Program-made: the position numbers and the translations under genes
In this document: positions 11,601-22,955 of the stretch, one piece after another
Layout: the number at the start of each line of letters is the position of its first letter
How positions within the stretch are numbered: the stretch's first letter is position 1
The notes under the pieces: model-generated
Seen by the model: only the letters and a program-made list of their open reading frames with translations
Database searches by the model: none
What the model was told of the DNA's origin: nothing
Assembly: GCA_016808115.1 (NCBI GenBank)
Contig: JAEQBH010000033.1
Coordinates: 1,054,001 to 1,118,000, forward strand
Reading direction: 5' to 3'
DNA from: Tetrastigma voinierianum
Lineage: Eukaryota > Streptophyta > Magnoliopsida > Vitales > Vitaceae
Length of the DNA: 64,000 bases

Positions 11601-13205
11601 GAGCTCGACTGCCGAGAAAAGCCATATAGCCACGGGACGGTTTAGCTCGGGTGGATTAGCCTCTGGGCCAAGTAGCTCAGTTTTCAAGAAAGTTCAAGCT
11701 ACTTTCCAAGGCCATTCTCAGCGTAAGCTAGTTCCCGACTAAAGGCATTTTTGGCCCATAGAGCCTTAGCTTCTAAGTTTCGAGAAGAACTCGGCTTCGA
11801 AAGGCCATATAATTTGCAAAACTTGGTCGGCTCATGCGGTTTAGCCACGGGCCTCGACTCTATTTCGAGCTGTTGCTCCTTTGGGCCACGTGTAGCCCGG
11901 GAAGCGGTTAACGGCGAGATTAGCCATGAAAACCTCAGCGATTCAGATTTCCGAGCTGTTCTCAAAAAGGCCATAGATGCGGTGGTAGTTCGGTCGGCCC
12001 GGTTTAGCCGCGAGCCTTAGCGGCTCGGTTTTTAAGAGCTTCGACTTCTCGAATTCGGGTAGAAGCTGATTAGCCCGCAGACTATACTTGGAGTTTAGTT
12101 TCAAATGAGCTCGACTTCTTAGAAAATGGCCATATAGCGTGGTGATTCGGCTCCACGCAGTTATCCGCGACGGCTCGGCTCGGTTTGAAGCGACTTCGAC
12201 TAAGGCCATGTAGCCCATGAAAAGGCGGTTCGACAGAATGAATATGCCTGAGCCTCGACGAATCGGTTTTAGAAAAGCTCATTTGCTAAGAAAATGCCAT
12301 ATAACTATAGCCGATTCGGCTCGGGAAGATTAGGCCCGCGAGAAGCCTCATTTCGATTTCGAAGTGCTCGACTTCTCAAAAATAGCCATAGAGCTGAGCG
12401 ATTCGGCTAAGGCGGTTTAGTCGCGGGCCTAAGCGGCTTAGTTTCAAAGATCTCGGCGCCAGCCCAAGGCCGTATGGCCTGGGAGCGGTTACGCTTAAGC
12501 CGAATTGGCCCAGGCCTCGTGACTCGGTTTGAGAACTCGGCTCTTTCCCGAAAAAGGCCATATAGATGCAGAGCCAATTCAACTCAGTCAGTTTAGCCCA
12601 CAGAGCCTCAGCAACTCTATCTCGAAGTGCTCGACTGCTCAACTAAGGCCATGTAGCGAGCTTTGTTCGGCTCAAAGCGGGTGTAGCCTGATAGTTCGAG
12701 TTTTCCAAGAGCTCGACTTCTCGGAAAAGCGAAAAGCGGTTCGAATTTGAGAGGCACGTTGGCCGAGCCTCAGCTGACTCTTGAAGGGCTCGACTTCTTA
12801 GAAAAGGCCATGAATGCGAGGCCGGCTCATGCGGTTCCAGCGAAAGATTGATGCTTAGTTTTGAAGAGCTCGACTACTTAACTAAGGCCATATGGCCCAG
12901 AGCGGTCGGATTAAAAATATTAGCCAGGAGCCTCAGCAGGTTTAGTTTAGCCCGAGCTCGATTTCTTAAATGGACATATAGCCACGAGCCGCGGTTCGGC
13001 TCAGCGGATTAGCCCGCGGGCCTCGCGGCTCGGTTTGAGAAGAGCTCGGCTGCTGGAAATAAGGCCATGAGCCGGGGCTAGTTCGACTCGGACATATTGG
13101 CCCCATATCCTCAGCATTTCTGTTTTAAAGCTCGGCGCCCCAGAAGGCCGTATGGCCGCGAGCCGGTGCTCCTAGCGGATTTGTTGGTCGGATTCGATTA
13201 CGGTA
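5606..13205. repeat. Satellite array, segment B (~85 monomers of ~88 bp)
   Basis: This continues segment A with the same GGCCATATAGCC / GGCCATGTAGCC landmarks about every 85-90 bp, so around 85 copies fit. Monomers diverge by substitutions and small indels. Stretches rich in GCGGTTTAGCCGCGAGCC variants (for example 9330-9900, 11740-12100) alternate with stretches closer to GCAGATTAGCCCACGGAGCC. Mixed spacing of the two junction types suggests irregular two- or three-unit higher-order forms. No centromere-linked feature can be proven from sequence alone. All short ORFs here are chance frames. Confidence 0.92.
6405..6530. other. Divergent block within the satellite
   Basis: About 90-120 bp (from CTATTTACTAACCAG to TTATGTTCGAAAAG) lacks the monomer landmarks and is richer in A and T. 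It replaces roughly one monomer. It may be a small insertion or a captured flank; I do not recognise it. Confidence 0.45.
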
Positions 13206-14230
13206 CACACAGTATGATGTATTACCTCCTATTCTCTGTTGTTGTTGATTCTGGCGGGGAGATTACATGCAGGTGCTTTCTCACATTATCATTTGCCCTG
13301 ATTCTGATCCATAGTGCGTGTTGACCTCCTGGTGTAGATATCCAGCGGATTATTTTGAATCGCATTCACTATACCTTGCTGCTTTTGTAGCTGTTTAGTT
13401 AATTTTGCAACATGATTCACATGGTTAATGAGAACTTCTATGTCTACGCTCACTAAGGACTTCCTAGGTGCTAATCTATCTCGAGGCCACTGATTATAAT
13501 TAGTAGTTGTGTCTTCCAATATCTCATAAGCTTGATATATAGTCTTTTTAATCTGTGCACCTCCTGCTGAGGCATTGATGATTGTCCTAACTGAATCACT
13601 TAAACCGTTATAAAATGTATATACCTACATCCACCTAGTCAACATGTGGCGTGGAATCTCACTCCCACTAAATCACAAGTCCTTCCCTCAAATTTATACG
13701 AGATGTGTTAAGTTCTTATAGGTTGTCACGATCTTTCAGGGTGGGAAAATTTTGGTCATAAATTTAAGCACTAAGTCATTCCATGAGGTAATGGAATCCA
13801 GTGATTGGCTAGTCAACCAATTCTTAGCTCGGTTGCTAAGTGGCAGTGGGAATAGACGTAATTTGAGAGCTTCTTCTGTTACCCCATTATACTTGACTAT
13901 GTCGTAGACTTCAATAAAACTTGTCAGATGTGCATTCAGTTCTCGCTGCGACAACCTGAGCGTATGTTGTGGAGCATTTGTAGAGTTACTTCTTTCAGTT
14001 CAAAGTTGTTCGCTTGAATGGGTGGTCTTCCTATAGATGACTGAACAACTGTAGGTGGTAAGGGGAACTCCTCAAGCAGCTATATCTTGATTATCGAGTT
14101 TGTCTAATGTTCGGGTGGCACGTCTCTATAATTACGTCCCGTCGATCCACTTTTGATTCGTTCCTTTCTTAGAACTATCCTTCATCCTCTTGATTCTGCA
14201 TGATTTCAAATTGGGTTATGTGCGCTTCTT
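13206..14230 (-). pseudogene. Athila/Tat-type gag, 3'-truncated and frame-broken
   Basis: Minus-strand gag pieces read in order. A LLEEF-LPP-VV-PPIQANNFELK segment lies near 14070-13990. The capsid core follows at 13954-13736, with ELNAHLTSFIEVYDIVKYNG and LFPLPLSNRAKNWLTSQ, the retrotransposon_gag (PF03732) signature. Then comes AYEILEDTTTNYNQWPRDR (about 13540-13480) and a coiled-coil-like LTKQLQKQQG. Frames change near 13980 and between 13735 and 13520, and the reading frame ends at 13289. The remaining left part, where a zinc knuckle and protease would follow, is replaced by satellite near 13206. Gag would form the particle core that packages element RNA. The match to this family is clear; the exact left end is not. 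Confidence 0.85.
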
Positions 14231-14487
14231 TGAGTAATCAATGTAATGTCCGTTCTGGTTCAGGATCGAATGGAATTAATTCCCTGCGATCTTGTCTTTG
14301 CATGCACACTAAATGCTTTCCTGAAATCATAAGTATGAAGTTCGAGACAAAGTCATAGCACATATGAAATAAGGCACAATACCTAAAACGAAGGATAAAA
14401 ATAATAATTAATAAGTAAAAATAACTACATCAAAATAAGGGTGATCAATGCGATCTATGGCACGGTTGTCAATATCAACTCTAAACT

Positions 14488-14512
14488 TCTCCCGAGCAAA
14501 CGGTGCCAAAAA
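14488..14512 (-). promoter_or_regulatory. Primer-binding site (Asp-tRNA type, degenerate)
   Basis: On the minus strand the sequence reads TTGGCACCGTTTGCTCGGG, a close variant of the TGGCGCCGTTGCCGGGG site that many Athila/Tat elements use to prime reverse transcription from tRNA-Asp. It directly follows the LTR end at 14516, which fixes the orientation and the LTR boundary. Confidence 0.75.
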
Positions 14513-15392
14513 AATTGAGGCGGGTGGCGTGAGCGTGTAATAGTTGGTAAAATGTGGGCCAGGTGCGTGCAAGTATACGCATGGGGTTTCCTTGTGATGT
14601 AGTATCTAAATAAAGTATGCAAACACGAAGAAGCATGTCAAGTACTTATTTAGTGACCTAGACAATATTTGGATCCAGTCTTGTAGCGAATTATGAATAA
14701 ATTAACTAAATTAAAGAAATCCTAATACTAAAATTTTGATTTAAGGTAATGATGAGAAAACCTAGGGTTTTGCCTTACTACCACCTAATGGACAACCATA
14801 AATCGTTACTTATTTAATATTCCATATGATTTATGTTAGTGGGTTGATCGTGCCTACAAGCTATTCTATCTCAAGATATAACTTCCTACCTCACTAGTGG
14901 GGTGTATTGCATCTCTGCTTCGACTCCTTGACTTCGAGGTGCATGAATGTCGAAACCACTAGTCTTTTTAATTTCTTGAGAATATATCACATGCTGATTG
15001 ACCAAGTGTTTGCTTTATGTCCTATGAGTCATCATCTCTCAATATCAAACTCCTAGCATTAGCATGCCATAATTGGTCAAATAACAACATGTGATTAAAT
15101 TCAGGAGTAAAACAACCATAGAAATTCATATCGATATTAAATAAACCACAATTAAAGTATTAATCGATGTCGGTGTGGTTAGGGTTGAAAAAACCCTAGA
15201 GAGAAAAGTTAGTTCATAGTGATTTTCATTACAAACTGAAAGATTTTTAGCATCAAACGAATTAGAGAAAGAAATACAGAAGAAGTCATATTCGCGACCT
15301 CCTGGAATCCGTGTTTACCAATCTCTCTCCATCCGTCTCTCATTCTCTTCAGTCTGCCTCAAATCCCCCATTTTTGCCTCGAAATCGCTCCC

Positions 15393-15400
15393 TTTTTATA
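15393..15400 (-). promoter_or_regulatory. LTR TATA box (minus strand)
   Basis: Minus-strand TATAAAAA in a CG-richer context (GAGGTATAAAAAGGG) inside the LTR, with the repeated CTGCGACG/CGCCGCAGCG words 70-230 bp upstream. Confidence 0.55.
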
Positions 15401-16827
15401 CCTCGGACTTCAAGCCCATCAATGGCCTAGAAAATCAAAACTTTTAGAGCTCCTGTTTTGGAATGGGAGACCTCGTTATGCTGCGACGAAGGGAGGTTCA
15501 CCGTGGCGTACTTGAGGCAATAAGAATCTGGCCTTTAGGTTTACTGCAGCGTAGGCTTCCTTCACTGCTGCAAATTGCTACGCCGCAGCGTGGGTTTCCT
15601 CGTTACTGCGTACCTGAGGCAATCACTGCTGCCCTTCTTTATTGCTTTATCTACTTTGGTTCTTTCTGTAGGACCCAAGAAAATTCCTATTTTCGGAAAA
15701 AGGGAAAATCATCATTTCGATCAAAATCCGGAATTTTTCTAGATCTCGGATGATGAAACAGATTTCACTGTTGGAATATTCTCACAAAATCTAGCTAACA
15801 CGTCGAATTTCGTCGAATTCCGAGACAGTCGGAATTTGCATGTTTTTCTAGGCATCAAGTTACGAGTGCCGGAAAATGAAATGTAAGGTGATGAAAGTCA
15901 CCTATAACATGTACTCATGTGACACATGTTGCATGAGTAGAGAAATGATGGAAATGGAAGGCCGAGATAGTGCCAAATGTCGAAAATCCAAGAAAAAGGA
16001 CAAGATTGACATTATTGAATTTGATTAAATGATGATAATAAGGCAAAATAGGGAATAATGTCAAATCACCAACACGTAAGGAAAGTAAAAATGTTAAAGG
16101 GAAAAAAAATTGAACTTACAGTGAGCTTTAGGTTACGTTTTTAGATAGAGAGTGTGTAGCTTCTCTCTAGGTTTCTAGGTGATCCGACAGTCGGAATTCT
16201 TCGGGACAAGAAGGAAGGTTGCTCTACACAGTGAGGCCTACGCGTGGGTTCCGTTTTTAGGCAAATTCGACAAACTCCATGAGGTAGGGGTTTTATCCTA
16301 CTTGTTTTACTCTTGATTTCAGAGCTTTGTTGATGTTTCGGTTGGTTTGAGACCTTGAATGACGATTTGATCAGTGCCAAATCTTGGAACCGAGGTGAGG
16401 AATTTTTAGAAACCCATGTGGAGAGTCCATGATTGTCCACGGACTGTTTGGGTTGTAAATGGAAAAATGTGTGTAATAAATTGTATTGTGATGTGTATGA
16501 GGCCGAAAATGGCTATGAATCCGGGTTCACGAAGTGGAACCGATGTTTGGTGATTGACCGTGAACAGTAAACCGAGGGTGTTACTTTTCACATGAATAGT
16601 GTTCAGAAAATAAATTTTGTGAAATAATGTGTTTGGTTGAGTAATTCAAATCGAATTGCTCGTGGTTGTTGATTAGCCCATGTGAGCTAATTTTTGGTGT
16701 AATGGATTGAGAAATTGCATAATATGTTTGTGTGATTTAAATTATGTAAATATATGCATGATGATATATTTGCATATGTTATATAAATTGTGTTGAATGA
16801 CATAATGCATTTAATATGCACAGGGTT

Positions 16828-19800
16828 TGTAACATCCAGAAATATACCCTAGTAGTTTTTGAGACTTGTTTAGGGTATATTATAAGCTAAATGGAAATTT
16901 TCTGAAATAAAATGCGAAACCCGAAATGAATGTTAGAGCAAAATTAAAGTATTATTTACCACTTGAGGACATAAAAGCATGAAATCAATAAGTTTATATG
17001 CAATTTAGGATTTGAAGAAAGATTAGTAGATTGAATTAGAATATGGCATAAGTTGAATTTCAAAAGGGAAAGAATCCAAGGACTTAAAGGCAAATAAAGA
17101 AAAGAACCCAAAAATGGGTTTTATTTAAAGGCCAAACATGGCCTGAACAAACCCATGGGATAAGACCAAAATTGGTCTCATTTTGAAGAGAGAAAACCGT
17201 GAGAGAGAGAGAGAAGAGCAAAAGGAGAGAGAAGAGGAAGAAGATGGAGGAGCCAAGATCCAAAAAGGTATGGAATTCTGAAGTTTTGTATGGACTCTTG
17301 TATGGAATTTATAAGGATCCTTGGTTTTATATAGAATATGTATGGAGTGATATGATTTTCACCTTGGTCTAGGGTTCTTCCCTCTTTGATTTGTGGCTTT
17401 TTATTTTTGTATGGATACATGACTTTTGTATGGATCTTTAGAGTTTGGTATGGATTCAAGTATGGATTTCTATGATTTTTGGTATGGATTCTAGGGATTT
17501 TTATGAGTTCCAAACCTAGGGTTTAGTTAGGAATTGATCCTAACTCTAGGTTTGAATGAAATTGAGTTCAAAAACTCTAGCTTGGTTAATATAACGCAAA
17601 TTCCCCTTATTTATGTTTTGTATAAGAATGGTGGGGCTGGTATGGGTTCTTGCACTTTTACCTAGGGTTTGGGTATGTGAAGTTTTAAACTACCACTACA
17701 AGATGTATATGGAGTGGTTTTGATGTGTATATTGAGTATTGAGTGGATTTGGGAGAAACTATATGGAAAAAGGGAAGAAAAACACACATTCTAGGAAATA
17801 CCGGTACCATAAGTGTTCCGTTTTTCTGTTTTGACTAGTGTTTTTATTTTGGCCATAACTTGGTCATTTCTTATCCGATTTGAATGATTCAAGTTGCTGG
17901 TTAAACTAGACTACTAGGAAACCACCCCGAAATAGCTATCTTCGAATTCTGAATCTATGTGGCCCAAAAATTCACTCAAACAAGGGCTATGTTCAAGAAA
18001 CGTTATGCTTCAATTTTGATCATAGCATAGTCCGGGTTGTTTAGGACATAACTTAAGTTTCGGTGCTCCGATTTGGGTGATTCTAGTTGGAGTAGAACAA
18101 TTAAAACCTTAGCTTTAAATTAGTACAAATATACAGTGTCAAATATGAATTTAGGACCCCAGAAAAATGAGTATTACAAACTGTCCCTAGTGTAATTGGT
18201 AAAATGACTAGTTGACATGAAAATGTCATAACTTTAATTTGGATGATCCAATTGGAATGATTCCAATTTCTAAGTAAAATAGATTCATAGAGGGACAAGA
18301 ATATTTGAATGAGTTGTGAATACATAGGCATCATATAGTACAAGTACCTTAAATTCCATATGGAATAGGCATGAAACATGAACATTAACACATAATATGA
18401 TAAGTAGAAATTGTATGGATATGGAAGTTTGGTTTATTCCTACTTTTTGGGTGATTTGGGATTGATTGTAGGATGGTTTTGGTGCCGTGTTTGTGGCATA
18501 TGATGTGGTCTCAATTGGGAGGATATTGTCACCGGTGGACAAGGGTTGGTTCGGGATGGTTTCGGGTCGAAAACGAGCGTGTACCGAAAATTGCCAAGGC
18601 ATCCTCACGGCTTTCCGAGGCGTGGAATCCTGGCCCGTGGCGTGGCTAGGTGCAACATATGGAGCACAGGGCATGGAAGCCCTTGTTGTGGCGTGGTAGT
18701 GCAATCTACGGTCTGTATGGTGTGGGATTCACGCTGTCCAGTATCCTACACAATTTTACCCTCGACCGGATGCGCGCCTTCTTCATCGAACTTTCAGTTT
18801 GGGTGTTCAAGGATTTATGGAAATAAATTTGAGTCTAGAATCCATCCATATATAAGCTTAGTCTGATCTTGAGTTTTAATAAGTACGAAAATGAAAAAAA
18901 CAGAGGGTTCACTGCGCTGGCTACCTCGATTCTTTGATTTTCTTTTCAGGCACAATGTGCATAACTCCTTCTTTAAGACTCTGTTTGGGGTGTTCTTAGA
19001 CTCTATGGAATTCTCATTGAGTATAGAATCTAACCATATGCTATTTCATTGAATTTGGTACCCACATCTTATCTTAAAATTGAATTATTGTACTTAGTGT
19101 ACTAATCGCTTTGTTAAAGTCAATTGGAATACGAGATAAGAAAAAAGACAGATTTGACCAAGAAATAGTAATATACGTAGATTTGTTATCTAGAGGAGTA
19201 TAGAAGAAAAGAATAAAATGATAAGCTCAGAGAACATGTATAATTTTATATTTGCCTAAGGCCAGGATGATGAATAATGAAGACATTGTTAATCGGTGTA
19301 CGCACTCACGCTGGTGCTTCTGACCGCCACATTCACGTTAGTGGGGAGCCAACGTATAATTGCTGATACTCGATTAGTGCGGCGACACTCTCTACTTAGT
19401 GCCGGCAGAATTGAGCAAGTACTCTCTGATTAACTGGAACTCTCGATTGATCAGCGACACTCTCTGTCGTCTTCGACACTCTGCTTTGTACTACGACACT
19501 TGTCTTGTATAGTATCTTTGGATACTTAATGTCTTGTGTCTTACTCATTTTGGTCTAGGCAATCAGCAGTTATATGATAAGACTTTGAATAAGAAAGTAA
19601 GAATGAATATGGTAAGATTTGAATGTATAGATTTTCGTATACGATGCAGTAGTACCTATTGGTACTTTTGTATAAGTAGATTCTCTATAGTACCTACGGG
19701 TATTTCGTTATCTGTAATATAAGTATAAGTTCTGTAATATAAGTATAAGTCCTGCAGTACCTACGGGGTACCTACATATCATGAATCTATGTAGTACCTA

Positions 19801-20830
19801 CGGGTACCTCCGTATAAGCTCCGGATAAGTATAATCTCTATAGTACCTCTTTGATGCTTGAGCAATTAAGTTTATATGAGAATATGGGGATCAAATACAA
19901 GGGTAAGTTCGAAATACGTAATAGTTTGAAAGACAGAGTATATGCTCCGTAATACAAGTATAATATTAGGATATGCTTAGTAGTGCAGTATAAAGATCAC
20001 GTGTCTGAGTATAAGTTATGTAGTACCTAAGGGTACCTCTGTATAAGCATAAGTTCTGTGAACTCCTATGGTAGATCTGAGATAGATATAAGTATCATTA
20101 CGTGTATAAGTGTCTATGTATAAGCATGAGCTATGCAACTCTTACGGGATAAGATAGGTAGAAGTATGAGTACGTGACAAGTACCTCCGTCTAAGTATAT
20201 GTATAAATTCAGTACCGTATACAAGGAATCAGTATAAGTATGTGTCCTACGGGAGATAAGTATAAGTATGCGACCTACGGGATATCGAAATAAGAATAAG
20301 TTTGCCATAAGTGTAAGATCTGAGTAAGTATAAGTTCAGTACCGTATACAAGAAATCTGAACAAGCAGAAGTTTGTTACAAGGATGTATGTAAATGTGTT
20401 ATATGAATGCATGAAGATTATGATATCTGTTACTGTTAGATGTTTATTATGATTCAGTATAAGTGCATGTGTTTCTGTATAAGTCATATGTTTCCCACTA
20501 AGCATAAAGCTTAGCACGAGTTTTTAATCCGTGTAGGTACAGGAGAAGATGTCTGAAAACATCCTCATATAGCTGGGCCAACACACTAGTAAGGGTTCAT
20601 CACAATAGGTTCTGAGCTCTGAATATGTAATTGAAAGTAAAGTTTTTATATATGTAAATGGGACTCCGTATATGTGTATAGATTTTGATGGACGCCACTC
20701 CGGTGGTAGTGTTATTCTGTATTTTTGTATATGATATTTTCATTCGAAAAAACGAGGTAAAGTGCCGGTATATAATCTGCCTTGAACTTCGATTCGAGAT
20801 CATGTCGGGTCGAACACGGGATCGAGGTGA
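16828..20830 (+). mobile_element. LTR-like insertion (TGTAACATCC family) within the solo LTR
   Basis: It begins TGTAACATCCAGAAATATACCC, related to 56108 (TGTAACACCCCAAATTATACCC); both then read CTAGTAGTTTT and GTTTAGGGTAT. Before 16828 and after about 20830 the sequence follows the chromovirus LTR seen at 53603-55275, so an insertion lies between. Flanks are GGGTT (16823-16827) and GGGTA (20831-20835), an imperfect duplication, so the right end is approximate. No retroviral domain is visible, so it is probably a long solo LTR. Repeated TGGAT-GTATGG and ATAACTT-rich stretches and a minisatellite (19630-20290) fill it. Confidence 0.6.
19630..20290. repeat. Minisatellite of TAGTACCTACGGGTACC and TATAAGTATAAGT words
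   Basis: The phrase (T/C)AGTACCTA(C)GGGTACCT recurs at about 19690, 19755, 19793 and 20020, with shorter forms between. GTATAAGTATAAG-type words recur throughout, including a direct tandem copy near 19715-19750. The GTACCTACGGGTAC core is near-palindromic. It lies inside the nested LTR and codes for nothing. Confidence 0.7.
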
Positions 20831-21806
20831 GGGTAACCTAGAAACTAGGTGTGTGTGCATGACATGGATTTTCTGAAAAAAAAAATTAAAATGGTTGCTA
20901 AAGGAATTTAACATGATGATTTTCCAAAGAATTGGGTTGGGTGTGGATAATTTCGGGATGAGGACCATAATGGCCCCCGTTCGGATTCTCAACGACGCCT
21001 TGGAGGGAGTAGTCCGTATTTCTGGAGCATTTCGGTAGTGTATTTTCGAAAACAACAAGATTTGTTTTGAAAATGATGTTTTTCTCATACATGGCTTAGG
21101 CAAGTGTGAGGGAGTCGGCGAGGACATGAGACTTGGGGATGGCATGTAGACATTAAAGTAGGATCACACATTTACTTGAGTGTGTGTTTATATAGGAGCA
21201 TTGCATGTGCATTTAGGTGGAGAGTAACCCATTTAGGGTGATTCCACTGCTGGGCATTAGCTCACCTTGTCAAGGGTATTATTTCGGGTGCGGGGGCGTA
21301 CAAGGAGGCGGCTCATCCTAGAGTAGATGCGGCTTAGGGTTGTGGCTTTGGAGTTTTAGTTGTACTACATGTATTAGAATTCTAGAATTTTAATATATGT
21401 TGTATAAGAGTAAATTATTAACTCTTGAAACTACTATATATAGTTGGTATTTATTGATGGGTATTGTGTATGGGCCCAAGTGGCCGTTTTTACTAATGTT
21501 ATATCTTATGATGTTGATTAGGACAAGTTAGGTACCTCGGATAGAGCTCCCCGTACAAGGGAGACTCTGCTCGATTTTCATGAGTCGTGTCGGGTTACCC
21601 AACATTCACGAGTATTTCGCGGGTTGATGGGTTGTCAACGGACCCCTAGGTTTTGGGGTGTCACACTTTCCTCTATTGTTAGCTTCCTTTTTTATTCCAA
21701 TATCGCTATGTTATATGAAACATTATAGTATAGGGGATTAACACAATATTAGTGAATATGAATGCGACTCATGAAAGTTAAGCTATAAAAACACATATAA
21801 TTTGTA

Positions 21807-22784
21807 ATGGAATGCATGCATGATTCATTCCGATCAGATGTAGAATTCTATATTGAGTTACACCCTGGCATGTCGCCTATCTCTATGACTCCTCATAGGA
21901 TGGTACCAGTTGAGTTGCAGGAACTCAAGATCAAGATACAAGAGTTGTTGGACAAGGGTTTCATTAGACTGAGCACTTCACCATGGGGCGCTACGATTTG
22001 GTTTTCAAAGAAGAAAGACAAGACCCTTCGACTGTGCATTGACTACCGATAGTTGAACAGGGTTACGATCAGGAATCGGTATCCATTACCGAGGATTGAT
22101 GACTTATATGATCAGATGAGAGGGGCGAGACTCTACTCTAAGATAGACCTTCGCACGGGTTACCATCAGCTGAGGGTTAGGGAAGTAGATATCCCTAAGA
22201 CAACATCCAGGATGCGATATGGACACTTTGAGTTCACGGTGATGCCCTTCAGATTGACGAATGTGCCAACAACATTTATGGATCTCATGTTTAGGGTATT
22301 CCAACCCTATCTATATTAGTTTCTCATGGTCTTTGTGGATGAAATTTTGATCTACTCCCAGTCTGAGGAGGAGCATGAGGATCATTTGAGGGTCATTCTA
22401 CAGCTTATGAGAGACCATCAGCTGTACGCTAAGTTCAGTAAGTGCAAGTTTTGGCTTACTAATGTAAGATTCTTGGGTCACGTAGTGTCAACTTTAGGAG
22501 TGTCAGTGGACCCCGAGAATGTCGAGACTGTGATGAGTTGGGAGAGATCGGAGTCAGTCTTTGAAATACGCAGTTTATTTGGATTGGCAAGGTACTATAG
22601 GAGGTTCATCGAGGATTTCTCCTAACTAGCAGCACCTATGACGAGACTGACTCAAAAGGAGGTCAAGTTCGAGTGGAATAACATGCGTGAGAAGGCATTC
22701 CAAGAGTTGAAGAGGAGGCTTACTTCAGCTCCTATTCTGATGGTCCCGGGGAGGGGGTAGAGGTACACAGTGTATTGTGATGCC
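21807..22784 (+). pseudogene. Chromovirus reverse transcriptase, 5'-truncated and mutated
   Basis: Plus-strand Ty3/gypsy RT in nearly one frame. It opens near FYIELHPGMSPISMTPHRM, continues through ELLDKGFIR, RLCIDYR, NRYPLPRIDDL, SKIDLRTGYHQLRV, VMPF, then FVDEILIYS, GLARYYRRFIEDFS and the connection region. In-frame stops follow RLCIDYR (22050), occur at 22317 and after EDFS (22623), and one falls before the RNase H. The active-site box is FVDE rather than the usual F/YVDD, so one catalytic Asp is lost. Gag and protease are absent because the sequence upstream of about 21807 is a foreign LTR. RNase H is separated by the insert 22785-25225. RT copies element RNA to DNA; this copy cannot. Confidence 0.93.
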
Positions 22785-22955
22785 TGTTGAGACCAAAACA
22801 TACACACAGGTTTACGACACTGCTACCAAAGGACTATTATCCTAATCCGGCAGCGCCGTAAAACTGTTGTCGAACCAAAACACATCATGCAATTTTCAAT
22901 ACTATTGCAAAGTTATTATCTAATCCCCGGCAACGGTGCCATAAAACTTGTTGGC
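22785..22955 (-). repeat. Two tandem ~86 bp units, each with a primer-binding site
   Basis: On the minus strand each unit runs from CAACA-GTTTTA(C/T)GGC through a PBS-like core (one TGGCACCGTTGCCGGGGATT, the other ACGGCGCTGCCGGATTAGG), an ATTAGATAATA-type stretch and TGTTTTGGT, ending again in CAACA. The two units diverge clearly, so the duplication is not recent. Their shared CAACA end is also the LTR end. Confidence 0.75.

Larger units (their letters stand above)
15667..21665 (+). mobile_element. Solo LTR of a Tekay-like chromovirus, TSD CTTTC
   Basis: It starts TGTAGGACCCAAGAAAATTC and ends GGGGTGTCACA. The five bases before (15662-15666) and after (21666-21670) are both CTTTC, an exact target-site duplication. 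The sequence matches the 3' LTR at 46696-49438 (for example the CTAGATCTCGGATGA block and GCATTTAGGTGG-GAGTAACCC) and the minus solo LTR 53603-55275. Without the nested insert (16828 to about 20830) it is about 2.0 kb. No internal region or PBS is present, so it is a product of LTR-LTR recombination. Confidence 0.85.
14516..21806 (-). mobile_element. 5' LTR of the minus-strand Athila/Tat-type element, interrupted by a solo LTR
   Basis: The LTR proper is 14516-15666 plus 21671 to about 21806, roughly 1.29 kb. The gap is the solo LTR at 15667-21665. On the minus strand it ends in CTCA just before the PBS. It has a TATA box (TATAAAAA, 15393-15400). Upstream of that (15470-15620) CTGCGACG / TACGCCGCAGCG words are repeated. 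The right end near 21806 abuts reverse-transcriptase coding sequence of a plus-strand chromovirus, so the element probably inserted into, or recombined with, that chromovirus. The rest of the chromovirus upstream of its RT is absent here. Confidence 0.7.

Noticed and set aside
2640..13205. CRISPR-like regular repeats
   Set aside because: Repeat units are about 88 bp head-to-tail without unique spacers, are highly diverged, and lie in a plant repeat context.
18285..18704. 139-codon minus-strand ORF and plus-strand ORFs at 18487-18866
   Set aside because: They lie within the long LTR-like insert, overlap each other on opposite strands, and have no recognisable domain.
20600..21145. 181-codon minus-strand ORF
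   Set aside because: It spans the end of the nested insert and resumed chromovirus LTR; composition is low-complexity and the joined region is not conserved as coding in the sister LTRs.
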